In this document: positions 9,677-21,033 of the stretch, in pieces
Layout of the letters: each line of letters opens with the position of its first letter
Position numbering within the stretch: position 1 is the first letter of the stretch
NCBI RefSeq assembly: GCF_000150955.2
Contig: NC_011678.1
Span: forward strand, 205,518 to 269,517
Length of the DNA: 64,000 bases
Direction of reading: 5' to 3'
From: Phaeodactylum tricornutum CCAP 1055/1
Lineage: Eukaryota > Bacillariophyta > Bacillariophyceae > Surirellales > Neidiaceae
The notes under the pieces: model-generated
Told to the model about the DNA's origin: nothing
What the model saw: only the letters and a program-made list of their open reading frames with translations
Databases searched by the model: none
Made by a program: the position numbers and the translations under genes

Positions 9677-10660
9677 TTACTACTATACTTACTATTCCTG
9701 TGGTCTGCTCTAAGGCTCTCTATTCGTAGGTAGGCTGCCAGCAGTACAGAATCAATCGATAAAGGTAGCGTTACCTAAAGGATAGGCTCAAGAGAGGTAG
9801 TTTGCCGAAACCTCTCCTACTCCGTTCAGGCGCAAACCATATAAAATCAAAGAATCAATTTTATTCGGCGTCTAGGCTTCCCATAGCTCAGGGGTAATGA
9901 AAATCAGGGTTTTTGAGACCCTGGAAGTCGATTCGCGTCAGGAGTACCAAACTGTAGTCATACCGATATTTGACGTTCGGATTTATTGGAACCGGAGCGA
10001 TGCCCGGAGTTTGAAACAGGAAGACTACTGCCCATCGCTCAGTACTAAGCAAACGTTGCTCTCTACGTGACTTGGGAAAGTCATAGTCATTAGCAACCCT
10101 GGCATCGATGAAATGTGCTTCGCGAATAGAATAACCACCGTGGGATCCATCCGCGCTCACGTACATAGCCTACCGGCAGAAAAAGACTCGGAGCGGTACT
10201 ATACCGAAAGAGTGTGCTTTTCGTGTGTTCGTCGTAGCACTCTACGTCTCCTCCGGGCGGAACGCTCTTTAGTAGAAATAGCATCGCATCGCGTCGTCGC
10301 TGTCACGCAAAAACCTATCGTAGTGACCTCCACAGAGACATCCCCTTGTTGAGCAAGAAACAGCAAGAACAGGCAAGTGTGGAAAGTGCGGGACCAAAAG
10401 AATTCTTTGGCAAGTCTGGCTCTTTGACAGACAACCGGTTGATTGTAACACATAACGAAACGAAGCAGGAGACTATCGCGAAGATCCAATCTGGGAAACC
10501 AGCTGCTTTAGCACATTGAGTCTGGCGACAGGAAGATTCAGTTTGAAAAGAGTTTCGAGCGAACGCCTTGCGAGGTCAGAAGACCCTTGACGACGTTTCG
10601 GGGAAAAGCGACATCAACAAAAGCTATATCGCGTGCACCACTGCCATCATTCAACGATTA
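9677..10660. other. Intergenic and kinase 5' region, no supported gene
   Basis: About 1 kb. A minus-strand ORF (9888-10166, 92 codons) shows no recognisable motif and is not called. The kinase frame is open upstream to 10568 without an ATG, so the last ~90 nt are read as 5' leader. Confidence 0.4.
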
Positions 10661-12535
10661 ATGCCCAACAGCCCTCCTGCTTCCATGGAACAGGCACCCC
10701 CTCCCCCTCTGGAAAAGGGAGTCACGCCGCAGACGCCCCAGCTATACATGACCCCGCAATGGGCGAAACGACGGGATGGACTGTGCCCGAGCCTTTTAAA
10801 CATGGATAGCAAGATGGATTCTTCCAGATCAAACCCTGGCGGACACAACAAACCCTATCAAACCAATTCCAATTTACTACTGCAGTGTAAGGAAGAAGCA
10901 ACCCAGCTACAATCGCTAGTGGAGACCGTCTCTTCAGCGATAAAAAAAATAGTGTCAACCAAGGCGGGCTCAGAAATAACTTCCGTACGCTTGGTTCCCC
11001 AGGGCATTACGTGGAAACTGGTGCTTACGAATAAGGACGCCGAGCAAAGCTACAAACTACGAGTGAATGTGGCAGCCAATGAGAGAGACGGTCTTATACA
11101 CTATTACATTGATACAATATTGTCTCCGAAAAAAGTGGATTCAAATTCGTTGGCGGCGACTCCCAAGGGATACGCCGAAGCCAAGAGCGCCTTTGACGCT
11201 TTGAACCTCGTCGTCCGCAAGGCAGTAGTAGGTCTAGAGTTCCCAGAATTTCCTGAAGGATGCAAGGGGCAGCAGTTTCGGGAAGTGTATCAGCTAAATG
11301 CGAGGGTAGGTCGAGTAATGCCGTTAACCGATCGGTAGAGAAGTAGCCTGGTGAAACGGAGTCTCACATTGTTTTCTTTACTTTAGCTCAAATCTGGATC
11401 GTTTGCAACAGTATGTCGCGGTACCCATCGAGCAACTGGGCGCAAAGTTGCCATCAAATGCGTTCTACGAAAAGACCTGCCACCGGCCGACGACGCTGCC
11501 ATTTACGATGAAGTGGCAATTCTTGCATCTTTGAACCACCCGCATATTGTGCCCCTAATTGACTTTTTTGATGAAAAGGATTGTTACTTCATTGTCATGG
11601 AGCTCATGAGTGGTGGTGATCTCTTCGACCGCATCGGAACCAAAAAAGCATACTCCGAAGCGGATGCTCGAGATCTAATCGTCAAGATGCTCAAGGCCGT
11701 GTCATACTGTCATGCTCGCAAAATTGCGCATTGTGATATGAAGCCCAAGAACCTTCTACTTATGTCGGATGACAACGATTCCTTCATCAAACTCGCTGAC
11801 TTTGGATTCGCCGCTCGCGTTCATGAACCAAAATGTCTTTCGAAGCAATGCGGGACGCCGTTTTTCGTATCACCAGAAATTTTAATGAGAAAAGGATACG
11901 ATCAGCAGTCGGACATGTGGAGCGTGGGATGTATTGTGTACCTTTTATTGTCAGGAAATCTTCCGTTCATGGGCCGAACCCAAAAAGAACTATTTCGAAA
12001 GATAGTATCCGGCAAGTATGAATTCGTCAGTGATGATTGGAAGGACGTTTCCGATGACGCCAAGGATCTCGTCCAAAAGCTTTTGGTATCGAATCCGGAT
12101 AGTCGAATTACCGCGAACGAGGCTGTCCGGCACAAATGGCTAAAGGCTTCCAGGGATCGTCTCGGACTTATTATGCTGCAAGGCACTTCGCAGCGCCTCA
12201 AGACTTTCAATGCTCGTATGAAGTTACGTTCAGCTATGATTGCAGTGGATTGGATCAGCAGTTTGAAACGAATGTCATGGATGTCGTCTCGAAATCTGGA
12301 GGAAGTCCCAGCTTCCGAAAATGGCTCGTCCGCCTATAAACCAAACCCTATGCTCATGGCCCGAATGCAAAAAGCAAGAGAGGAGAGGGAGGCACGAGAA
12401 AGAGCAGTTGCTGCCGCTGCCGCGGCTAGAAACTCACCCTCTCCCAAACCTTCTGATCTTCACTCTACTACTAGAAGGATGAAGTCGGATGAACAGAAGG
12501 CAACACAAGGGATGAAAAGCTTATCTTTTAAGTAG
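10661..12535 (+). CDS. CaMK-like Ser/Thr protein kinase, one intron
   Basis: Exons 10661-11305 and 11387-12535 (intron 81 nt, GTAGGT...TTTAG, phase 0) give 597 aa from the first ATG. The N-terminal ~210 residues match no family I know. The kinase domain starts at the exon junction: LKSGSFATV (glycine loop, first Gly replaced by Lys), VAIK (ATP Lys ~239), HCDMKPKNLL (catalytic loop, HRD changed to HCD but Asp, Lys and Asn kept), DFGFAA (metal Asp), CGTPFFVSPE (activation segment end) and DMWSVGCIVYLLLSG. Catalytic residues are present, so activity is expected. The C-terminal tail is basic and Ala-rich. The overall type is the calcium/calmodulin-dependent kinase group, but no EF-hand is visible. 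The exon junction falls exactly between the novel N-terminal region and the kinase. Confidence 0.88.
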
Positions 12536-12824
12536 TCGATCCCAAGCCACCTCTGGTATAATTTGTGTCGGGATGGGGGAGTTACTTGTTGTGTGGTGCG
12601 GTGATTGCAGAGTTTTTCCGAGAGGATGGACATTTTACCTAATCTTAAGAGCATACCATTTAAAAATTCTGTTCTAGCCTACTCGTTCGCAACTGCTGCC
12701 AGCAACGGACCCATTGCATGACCCCTTGTCAACTTTTCGATGTACGCGAATGCATACAAATTTCTCAAAAGATTAGTTTAGATTTCTCTGGAAGATATAC
12801 TAGTAGCAGGAAACAAGGCGTCCT

Positions 12825-14449
12825 CTACTCCTTTTCCTTCTTCTTTTTCTTGTCCTTTTTCTTCTTCTTGTCTTTCTTATCCTTCTTTTTCTGGGGAGCA
12901 TCGTCATCATCCTCGGATTTTGGCGAGGATGGTCGTTTCTTCTCCGATTCGTCGACTTCCATTTTATCTCCGTTGCTGGAGGCGACGGATGCGGATCCCG
13001 GCGTGGTCGGTTCACCGTTACCATCCAATACGGGCGGTTTGGATTTCGAATAATCCTTGTAGGAATCCAAAAAGTTCGACGGCGTCTTTTCGTTGGGTTT
13101 GCCGTGCTTGTCCAGTTTGCCTTCCTTGATCATACTCTTCTTCCGTTGCGCCATGGGCCCGAGACCCCATCGACGCGGGTACACATCGCGTTCCATAATG
13201 ACCCGCTTAATCTTGGCCACGACTCCGTGGTCCACTGTGGCCATGACGGCCGTCGTCATTTGCGCCAAAGCCACGGCAATAGCCTCGCCCTTGGTCGTCA
13301 TGAGTACCACCTCCTGATTGAGTTCGATATCGTCGGCAAAGCGCAGCAAACCGGGTATCATCAACTTGGCACCGTAGCAGATTGCGTTGACGGCACTATC
13401 TTTCACAACGATACGCTTGTAGTTGGTCAAGAGAGTCTCGAGCGGCATGACCACCCGGCGCAAATAGGTTTCGTCCTTAGTGGTGTCGTACACGTGCTGT
13501 GCGTCCATAACGTCGTGCAGCGTGACGAGATTGTCTTCTTCCCCGAGCACACCGGATTTAACGCGACGCAGTTCCTGCATGTGACCACCGGTACCGACCA
13601 AGAGTCCCGCGTGCACGCAGAGGGTACGAATGTACGTTCCGGCCTCACACTTGACCCAAAAGACACCTAGGTTTCGTTCGCCGTCGAACTCGAGGAGCTT
13701 GGAATCGTAAATGGTTCGAATGCGCAATTGTCGTTTGACGGCCGAAATAAGGGGCGGTCGTTGAAATAGCGCGCCGGTGAGTGTGGTTTCAATCGCTCGC
13801 GTGAGCTGCTTGGGATCGTCCAAGGCAGCGTGCAGACGCACAACGCCGATATACTCTTTACCGGCACTCTGCTGTGCCTTGACGAGTCGGGTGGCGCGAT
13901 CTATACACACAATGAGACAACCGGTAACTTTGGGGTCCAGCGTGCCGGAATGTCCCGTTTTCTCGACTCGCAGAATGCGTTTAATCCAGGACACAACTTC
14001 GTGCGAGGACGGATTGGCGGGTTTGTCGAGATTGATGACTCCGTACTGCAAGTGCTGTTCGAGGGTGCGGGCGAGCGGACTACTGCCGGTCGGTAGCGGG
14101 GTGTAGTGCGCGGTGCGCACGTGGAGTTCGTGATAGTTCTTCAGCAGTAACGGCCACTTACTCGTATCGAGCTTGGGCGTGTGCGACGAAGGCGTAATCA
14201 TCGGACCCGCCGACGTTTCCGCCACGGCCGAGCCGTCGTCGGCCTTGCGCTTTTTGGCGGCTGCGCAGTCACGAGATCGACCAAGCAATGTGTATGTGTG
14301 TGTGTGTGAGTATGTGGGAATAAAGTGCTCCGCCAAAGCGTTCGACACAACCGCAAGCAAAAGACACAGTGTCACGAAACAGACACGCGAGTCGCCCTGA
14401 CTGGATGGAGTGTCGCTCGCAAGTACTCACATTTTGTAGCCGACGGCAT
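12825..14449 (-). CDS. CBF5: Dyskerin / Cbf5, H/ACA RNP pseudouridine synthase, one intron
   Basis: Catalytic subunit of H/ACA snoRNPs; converts uridine to pseudouridine in rRNA and snRNA in the nucleolus. Exons on the minus strand are 14449-14431 and 14260-12825 (intron 170 nt, GTGAGT...GCGCAG). They join to [16 protein letters not shown], a nuclear-type basic start, and a 484-aa protein. The TruB domain has [19 protein letters not shown] and the active site [12 protein letters not shown] (catalytic Asp). [13 protein letters not shown] and [13 protein letters not shown] follow, then a PUA region with [20 protein letters not shown]. The C-terminus is a KKKDKKKK-type lysine tail, usual for eukaryotic dyskerins. 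The unspliced ORF would begin with an implausible HTHTYT stretch encoded by a GT microsatellite that actually lies in the intron. SHQ1, its assembly chaperone, is encoded 35 kb away. Confidence 0.95.
14287..14310. repeat. (TG)n microsatellite inside the dyskerin intron
   Basis: A TGTGTATG(TG)n run of about 24 nt lies within the 170-nt intron, in the acceptor-proximal half. On the transcribed strand it is CA-rich. Confidence 0.8.
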
Positions 14450-14583
14450 GATTCTGGAAACAAGTTTTGCTTTGTGCAACTCTTGGCGTCAACGGATCTC
14501 CGACAATCCTAGATGTATCCGGTTTCTTTGGAAGCAGAGAGGTAGAAACGTTCGTTACGGGCTGTTAGTGGTGGGAGGGTGTG

Positions 14584-14614
14584 TATATATATATACCTAC
14601 CTACCTACCTACCT
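14584..14614. repeat. Compound (TA)n(CCTA)n microsatellite
   Basis: TATATATATA is followed by about five CCTA tetramers. A simple sequence repeat, useful only as a length marker. Confidence 0.85.
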
Positions 14615-15340
14615 GTCTTCGGTTCGCCTTGCCGTACTTGGGGTGTTTGGTTCGTTGTGTCGTCGGTGGCCCCAGAGACGCGTAGAAAAGGCTGTATGGT
14701 CCAGGAACGTCGGTGCGAATCCCGTGTTTAGTTCGGAAACCGCTGGTGTCTCGGTTCACTCTTGGCCCGGCATCGAAAATCCTGTGGTGGAGAATGTTCG
14801 CGCCATTTCTCGTAATATACCCGGATATATACCGCAACCGTAGATGAGGTCACTGTTTTTTTCTGTGAAGGTAACCTCTTGGTTTACCAATATTGATGTC
14901 ACCAAATATTGCGGAATTGGGTACCCCAGTTCCCCACACTCCGTAATTGAAAGTTGATGTTTTATTTATTTGTGCTTAGGAAACCCGGACATTCCTGGTC
15001 GCCTCTTTGATCCAGACGCGGTAGCTTCAGCAATTCCGGGTGCGCCACGTCCGCCAAAAGCTTCTCCCGGAATTTCGGTCCTTACGTCATCCGTTCCGCA
15101 GAAAAAGCGACCTCTCAATCGCACCGGCTTTCCAGTAGGGGGGGCACTGTCTGAAATCGCACTACTTTTTAGTAGTATCGATATTCCTTGGCACCGCGGA
15201 AGGTTCCCGCTCACATTTTGTCGCGATAGGCAACACTATACCGGGTGAAAATAGTCACCGCCAAGTTGCCCCGCCCCCTGTTGGCATGGTGCGGGTAGCA
15301 CGATACGGCGTTCCCCACTACGGCTGACCGTGAAAGCGCG

Positions 15341-15364
15341 CACACACACACACACTCACACACT
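15341..15364. repeat. (CA)n microsatellite
   Basis: A CACACACA run of about 20 nt, interrupted by CTCA, upstream of the F-box-like gene. Confidence 0.8.
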
Positions 15365-15582
15365 ACCAAGGCCCTCTTAAAATCACGCATCCTACACGTA
15401 CACGTACAATAGTGCGGTATAGCATATGGGGTGTGTGTGTGTGCCGTTATGCCGTAGTGTTGGTGTGGTAATGTGCGAGTCGCATCCATATACACCACAC
15501 CACACACTACCACAATTGTTGAATACTATTTTTCATAGAATACATCAACTCTTATCTATTATCCTTACAGCAAGTTCGCATC

Positions 15583-16515
15583 ATGTTGACTCTCTTGGAT
15601 CTCCATGAAGGACCGCTGTCTCATGTTCTATCCTTCCTGGATACTCCAGACCTAACCAGTATCCAGCAAACGACTCGATGGTTGGCCGCTCGTACTCCGC
15701 TAGCCTGGAATTCACTGGACGCCGCTGTCGTCCAGGGTCCTTCCACGTACCATCACATCCACGCCGTCTCGGGTGCACGAATCCGTTGTCAACGCTACTT
15801 CAAGGCCCAGCGGTACGCACGGACCATGGACTACTGGGCTGTCCGGCACTACGATTACGACAAGCCCGTACGTTCGCATACGCTCTGCCGCGAATGCACG
15901 CACTGGGTCTCCACCTTGCGTCCCCAACCGATCCATAACCCGCAAGCCTACGAATTCTTTGTACGAATGGCCTACCGCAAACCACCAGCCATCAAGGTCC
16001 TTCATGATCCCGACGATCCCTCGCTCATTTGGCAAGGATTCGTCCCGTCCATCCCGTCACGCGGCCACCGCGTCTTTCTGGATACGCAGCGCGTGGCGCT
16101 CACGTGGCCCGCCATGGATGCGTACCTTGCCGTAGTGGATACGCACGGTGCCGACATTTCCACCGATCATCCCGACGTGCTGGCGAGTCTCTACGAAGCC
16201 GTCGACAATTTGCAAATTACCGTGGTGGCTTTGGACCGCGTGTCTCACCATGCCAGCCTCGTGGTGGCCACCGGTGGCTTTCATGACGCCGTGGAACAGG
16301 AAGAAGACGACGGTGCCGCGATTCCTGCCCACGGGTACCTTCTGAACCCACGTAACGTTCGTACGCACAGCCTTCGCAAAGACCAGGACTGGATGCAGGT
16401 CGAGATCTGTACAACCGGGGGATGGACCTGTTGGGATACCGGCACTGAACTCTGCACGCGGCAGGCACACCCGGCACGATTTCGGGGTATTTCGGTGACC
16501 CACGAATGCTCGTAG
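15583..16515 (+). CDS. F-box-like protein of unknown target
   Basis: 310 aa from an ATG at 15583. The N-terminal ~45 residues (GPLSHVLSFLDTPDLTSIQQTTRWLA) follow the F-box pattern: a Leu-Pro-like start, a VLSFLD helix, a D-L-x-x-x-x-x-T helix and a terminal Trp. F-box proteins recruit substrates to SCF ubiquitin ligases by binding SKP1. The remainder has no recognisable WD40, LRR or Kelch repeats; it includes a possible Cys pair (CRECTHW) and an acidic EQEEDDG loop. The substrate-binding mode is therefore unknown. It converges on the amine oxidase gene. Confidence 0.6.
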   Translation: MLTLLDLHEGPLSHVLSFLDTPDLTSIQQTTRWLAARTPLAWNSLDAAVVQGPSTYHHIHAVSGARIRCQRYFKAQRYARTMDYWAVRHYDYDKPVRSHTLCRECTHWVSTLRPQPIHNPQAYEFFVRMAYRKPPAIKVLHDPDDPSLIWQGFVPSIPSRGHRVFLDTQRVALTWPAMDAYLAVVDTHGADISTDHPDVLASLYEAVDNLQITVVALDRVSHHASLVVATGGFHDAVEQEEDDGAAIPAHGYLLNPRNVRTHSLRKDQDWMQVEICTTGGWTCWDTGTELCTRQAHPARFRGISVTHECS

Positions 16516-16839
16516 AGCATGAAGGAGAGCGGTTCCTAGAGATTGCTTGCTTAGTTTGCGCCCCATCCTCAATCGTATATCGATGACATCTCTCTTGTGC
16601 ACCTTTTGCTGCATCGAAAACACGTCCATACATACCTAAGAATACATCGTAATAGCAGCCTTGGTTTCAAACAAAAAAATTAGACAATTGGTTAGGTAGC
16701 GACGTGTACGTCGGTATAGAGCCCTAAAACATTGTCTGGGCTTTGCGTATTTCCAACTCGGAAAGCCAACAAAAATACGGTCCTACAGTGATTTTCATTC
16801 AGCAATTAACAATAACGGCAGCGTCCTTTTCTCCTGTGA
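16516..16839. other. Short convergent intergenic region
   Basis: 324 nt between the 3' ends of the F-box-like and amine oxidase genes. It presumably holds both 3' UTRs; nothing else is seen. Confidence 0.5.
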
Positions 16840-18066
16840 TCAAAATAGCCAAAGGAGAAGCGTCCATACGGCAGCGATACCAACACCAAAGACGTCGGCG
16901 GAAGTTCCGGCGCTGTCCAGGAACGCCACCACGTCGGCGGCAGCCTTTTGACCCGAAAGAGCAGCACCGTGGACGAATCCCCAGTTTTCCAAATCCGGTG
17001 GCAAGGCCTCACCGGCAAAAAAGACTTTGCCGTGGACCGGCTTTTGAAATTGCGCAATACTCGACGCGTAGTCGGTGATCCAATACGTGTACGCGCATCG
17101 GACAAAAGGCTCCTGCGCCCAATCCTGGACAACGTGGTTCACGTACGTGGCACTGGCTCGACCATCGAAAATGGCGTCCAAATCTTCCAAAATAGCCCGT
17201 ACCAAAACATCCTCTCCTTGCACGGAGAGAGCGAGGTACCTTTCGGCCGTGATACCGTAAGCGAACACACCCAGAATATGCTTGTTCGTCGTTTCTCCAA
17301 AGGTTGCGTCGTAAAAGTACCGCTCGCCTTCCTCCTCCGTGGCATCGTCGGATTCGAACGCAAAGGCCAACGGATAAAAAGTTTCCGTAAATTCGATAAA
17401 GACTTTCAGCCCGGGACCCATGTCAAAATTTCCCATAGCGTTGCGGTAGGAATCGGGCAACGGCGGCTGAAACTTAATCACCCCGTCTTGGAGGACTTTC
17501 ATGGATGCTGTAACAATGACGGCATCAGCCGTGTAAGTCTTGTCACCGGTAGCACAGCTCACCAAGACATGACCGGTGTCGTTCGCGGTCGGAGCTTGGA
17601 CATCAATCGTATCCACCGCACAATTCATCACAATACGATCGGCTAGTGAAGCCGGTTCGATAAAGTTGGTTTCGAAAAACTCCAACCAGGATGTATTCAC
17701 CCACAGATAGTCGACCGGATCAAACTCGTACGGATAAAAGGCATCCTCACTCCAGTACTGTATGGGCCCCGTATCGTGCAAAAGGGTTTGCTGCGGACCC
17801 ACCACAAAGTCTCGCTGGGGTGACAAGAGCCTGGGTAAGATCTGATCGGGCTTCAAGTGAACCCATTCGCCCCCCAATTCCAGCGGGAAAGCGGACAGAG
17901 TGGTATTGGGGTAAATGCGACCGCCAATACGGGACGGGGACGCTTCTAGAATGGTCACGTCGACGCCGGCTTGGACGAGGGCAAAGGCTGCCGTGATCCC
18001 CGCCGCTCCAGCGCCAACCACCACGACGTGGGGCGGCGAGACGATGGGCGCCACCGAATCGTTCAT
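16840..18066 (-). CDS. Flavin amine oxidase, polyamine-oxidase-like
   Basis: 408 aa from an ATG at 18066. HVVVVGAGAAGITAAFAL (about 13-30) is the dinucleotide-binding Rossmann motif, followed by the Glu of TILEAS and the SRIGGRIYP motif of the amine oxidase family. LELGGEWVH comes next. Near the C-terminus, KVFFAGEALPP and the following GFVHGAALSGQKAA match the second FAD-binding segment. The family oxidises polyamines or related amines, producing H2O2. It is shorter than typical polyamine oxidases (~480-550 aa). A hydrophobic C-terminal end (VFGVGIAAVWTLLLWLF) suggests a tail anchor or GPI-type signal. The substrate is not predictable from sequence alone. Confidence 0.85.
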   Translation of the reverse strand: MNDSVAPIVSPPHVVVVGAGAAGITAAFALVQAGVDVTILEASPSRIGGRIYPNTTLSAFPLELGGEWVHLKPDQILPRLLSPQRDFVVGPQQTLLHDTGPIQYWSEDAFYPYEFDPVDYLWVNTSWLEFFETNFIEPASLADRIVMNCAVDTIDVQAPTANDTGHVLVSCATGDKTYTADAVIVTASMKVLQDGVIKFQPPLPDSYRNAMGNFDMGPGLKVFIEFTETFYPLAFAFESDDATEEEGERYFYDATFGETTNKHILGVFAYGITAERYLALSVQGEDVLVRAILEDLDAIFDGRASATYVNHVVQDWAQEPFVRCAYTYWITDYASSIAQFQKPVHGKVFFAGEALPPDLENWGFVHGAALSGQKAAADVVAFLDSAGTSADVFGVGIAAVWTLLLWLF

Positions 18067-18927
18067 TGTGCTAAAATGGAAACGATAAGACTCCGTGTTT
18101 TTCTCGATGGCGTTCGCAGAACTGCACCTTTGGCAATATCGGATGAGCTGGAATGCAGTAGAGGAGGAGATTGATGCCCTTGCAATGGCAAGCCTCGCTT
18201 TCTCCCCCCTTTCCGAAAAAGCATGAAAATGGCCGCGTATTCACAGTCACCACGAGTTTGCAAAGAGAGAGAGTCCACTCTTTGCGAGCTCTCGATCGCA
18301 ATGATGCTCACATTGTGTAGGCAGTCGCTCGCTCGCTTTACCATTGGCTCTGGGCGTGCGCAGCAGGCATAGCGAGAACGTACGTCGTGACGGAAAAGCT
18401 TATATTCTAGTAGCACCTGACGGTTCGGTGTAGGAAAAAGCCCTACGTGAGCGGTTTTCACGTTTCAAGGGTGTGAGGGTTTGCTGGATTTTCCAACGAC
18501 TGGCCTGTCCGGAGTGCGCCGGATTCAGATCCTACATAGCAGTCCCATGGGATGTCCAAATTCCTTTTCCATAATTGAAAACGAGATCATTCCTCACACT
18601 TACAGTTATTCCCCCGTTTTCATTTTAATATCAAGATTCCTCGCATCTCTGCTAGTAGAGTGGCAGAATACTTCTTCGGCACCATTCCTCCTTCGATTGG
18701 CTTGGAACGGGGTGTCATACGTGCCTGCGTGCAGAATCGAACGTTCCGTTGTTTCGCGGATCGGTCGGCAACGATCGAATTCCTGCTTACCGTTGGTTAC
18801 ACAGATCACCGACTACTCTGGCACGAACCGTAAAACCAGGCTTTGCTTCCAGCCACAACCCCAAACACCCACCGACACGCACCAATCCGCTCATCCACCG
18901 CGTCCACCATTCCGTAGTTTTCCAAAA
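18067..18927. promoter_or_regulatory. Divergent upstream region of amine oxidase and PLD genes
   Basis: The PLD frame is open upstream of its ATG to 18481, but the translated stretch is low-complexity and lacks conserved features, so it is read as 5' leader. A CACAGTCA octamer lies at 18242-18249. Confidence 0.45.
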
Positions 18928-20741
18928 ATGGAGATGTTTGATTGTTGTTTCACTTGCTTCGAGCGGGGATACGAGTCGTCCGGCGACGAAATCGAAGACG
19001 ACGACGCCGAGAATCTGTCCCACGTGGGGCAGGCCGCCTACGACGTCTTACGCAAACGACACAATCGGCAGCACCACACGTTATGGAACGTCACGTCCGG
19101 TGTCGTTGTGGGAGAACTGCACCAGACGCCCCTCACGGGATGGCTCCGCGACGTCGAATATCCCCGGGACGGCCACGACGATTGGTTTCCCGAGAAAATG
19201 GCGGAAATCATGGCCCGCACCGAAACATGGTGCGACGTTATGAGCCTGGGACCTCCGGATGGTTTGTTCATGACCCAATTCCAGGAAGCACTGAAGACGA
19301 TCGCGTTTCGTGCGACAGGCAAGACCAAGCCGGTCGTCGTGCGCATGATGTTTGGGAACATTGTCGGCATGCCGGTCAACTGCAACAAAGTCATCAAGGC
19401 GTTGACGGCACTCGTTCCCAAAAGTGCCAACATCAACCTCTGGGTGGGTGCTTGGCGTCGTGGAGTTTCCTGGAATCACGCCAAAATTATTGCCGTCGAT
19501 GGACAGTACCTGCACACGGGAGGTGAGCTTTTCGACACGGCAGACTGCCCCCGGTTTGTCTACGAAATCTCTCTCCACACGCGCACGGCTTCTCACCACC
19601 TGCGTATCTCTGTGTGCTTTACCCCCACACAGGCCACAATATGTGGGACGCGCACTACTTGAAGCAAAATCCGATACACGACCTTTCGTTTGAATTACAG
19701 GGCCGTGTGGCGCACGATGGGCATCGGTTCGCGAACGAACAATGGGACTTTATTGAGTTCAAGCAGGACACCTGTTGTGGACAGTTCGTCGACAAAATCC
19801 CCGATGGTATGCCCCTCGTTGCCAAGACAAGGGTTACGGTGAGTGAATTTCCGCGGGGGCGGACTGCGGAGTTCCCACCCCGGTACCGCAAATCCTTGAC
19901 GCCGATGCGTGATCCGCTGCCCAACGAAGTGCCCATGATCACCGTGGGACGATTCGGGACAATACTGCGCCACGCGCGTCCAGCCGATGACGCATTCTTA
20001 GCCATGCTCGGGTCCGCCAAAACAATCATCCGAATGGCCTTGCAAGACCTGGGCCCGGTGTGCATTCCGGGCACCAGAATTCCGTTGCCCGGTTGCGTTT
20101 GGCCCAAGGAATACCTGTCCGTGCTGGGTCGCGTTATCTGGGAACGGCACGTGGATGTGGAGATTACGTTGAGCAATCCTAATTCGGTCCCGGGAGGATT
20201 GGGCGCGATAGAAGCTTGCTACGGCAACGGCTGGACCTGTGTCGATGTGGCGGCCGAAATCATCAAGACGATCAAGAAACAATTTCCACAAGCGCAAGAT
20301 GCGGCACTGCGGAAGTGTGTCGCCGACAACCTGCGCGTATGTTTTATTCGCGAAAAGCGTGGACACGAATACGACGATGGAGCCACGATGGGCATGCACG
20401 CCAAGCATTTTATCGTGGACGACGTTTGTTCGTACACGGGATCGCAGAACTTGTATATTTGTGACCTTGCGGAATGGGGTGTGATAGTGGACGATCCGGT
20501 CGCGACGAAAAAAATGATGGATGAGTACTGGACGCCCATGTGGCAGGTTTCGTACACGGGTCAAGATTGCGATGTGCAGGCTGTTATGGATGGTCTCAAG
20601 ATCAACCGTGATGGTGAGAATCCTGTCTTTATGTCGGCCGAACAGAAACAGCAAAAGTTAAAAGCGACTCGCTTGCAAACACACAATCCGGGAAACTCGG
20701 AGTATTACTACGAAGGTGATACCGAACACTCTTCGGAATAG
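18928..20741 (+). CDS. Phospholipase-D-like protein with two HKD motifs, one intron
   Basis: Exons 18928-19522 and 19633-20741 (110-nt intron, GTGAGC...CACAG) give 567 aa. Splicing restores HAKIIAVDGQYLHTGGHNMW, the first HxKxxxxD site with its downstream GGxN. The second site is HAKHFIVDDVCSYTGSQNLY. Both His, Lys and Asp are intact, so a phospholipase D or related phosphatidyl/phosphodiester transferase reaction is expected; two-HKD enzymes form one active site. The N-terminus (MEMFDCCFTCFERGY) has a Cys cluster that could be palmitoylated for membrane attachment, which is inference. The C-terminal tail is acidic. No PX, PH or C2 domain was recognised, unlike classical plant or animal PLDs. 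Confidence 0.88.
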
Positions 20742-21033
20742 AATTGGATCATCCAGTGACGCGCATGAAATGGACTTCTCGACGCTCTCTGTTCGCGGAG
20801 TAATGGCAGTGCGAGCAGGCTAATTCCATCGCGTGTGTGGTGGTTTGCGCAAATTTCCCTCGACAGACCTGTACAGAAGCTCCCATATTGCTGTACACAA
20901 GTGTATATGTAAATAGGTTACGTTTGTATTTGAATCTTTTGCTTGCCCAAAAAGTTCCGGTGGGACGGTTGTGTAAGGCGATGCTACGTTATTCTCGTCA
21001 AGATAGGCTACCCACTAGTATTCCCTTGTTGTT

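Larger units (their letters stand above)
14450..15582. promoter_or_regulatory. Divergent intergenic region with several microsatellites
   Basis: Lies head-to-head between dyskerin and the F-box-like gene. It contains (TA)n followed by (CCTA)n at 14584-14614, a CA run near 15341-15364, and further CA/GT-rich patches at 15425-15445 and 15490-15510. ORFs here are short, low-complexity translations and none is supported. Confidence 0.5.

Noticed and set aside
9888-10166. 92-codon minus-strand ORF between the RIQ-like and kinase genes
   Set aside because: Reads like a protein in places, but has no recognised motif, no upstream exon that I could find and no supporting signal.
18481-18927. N-terminal extension of the PLD-like protein
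   Set aside because: No ATG at its start and no conserved residues; the Cys-rich MEMFDCC start at 18928 is preferred.
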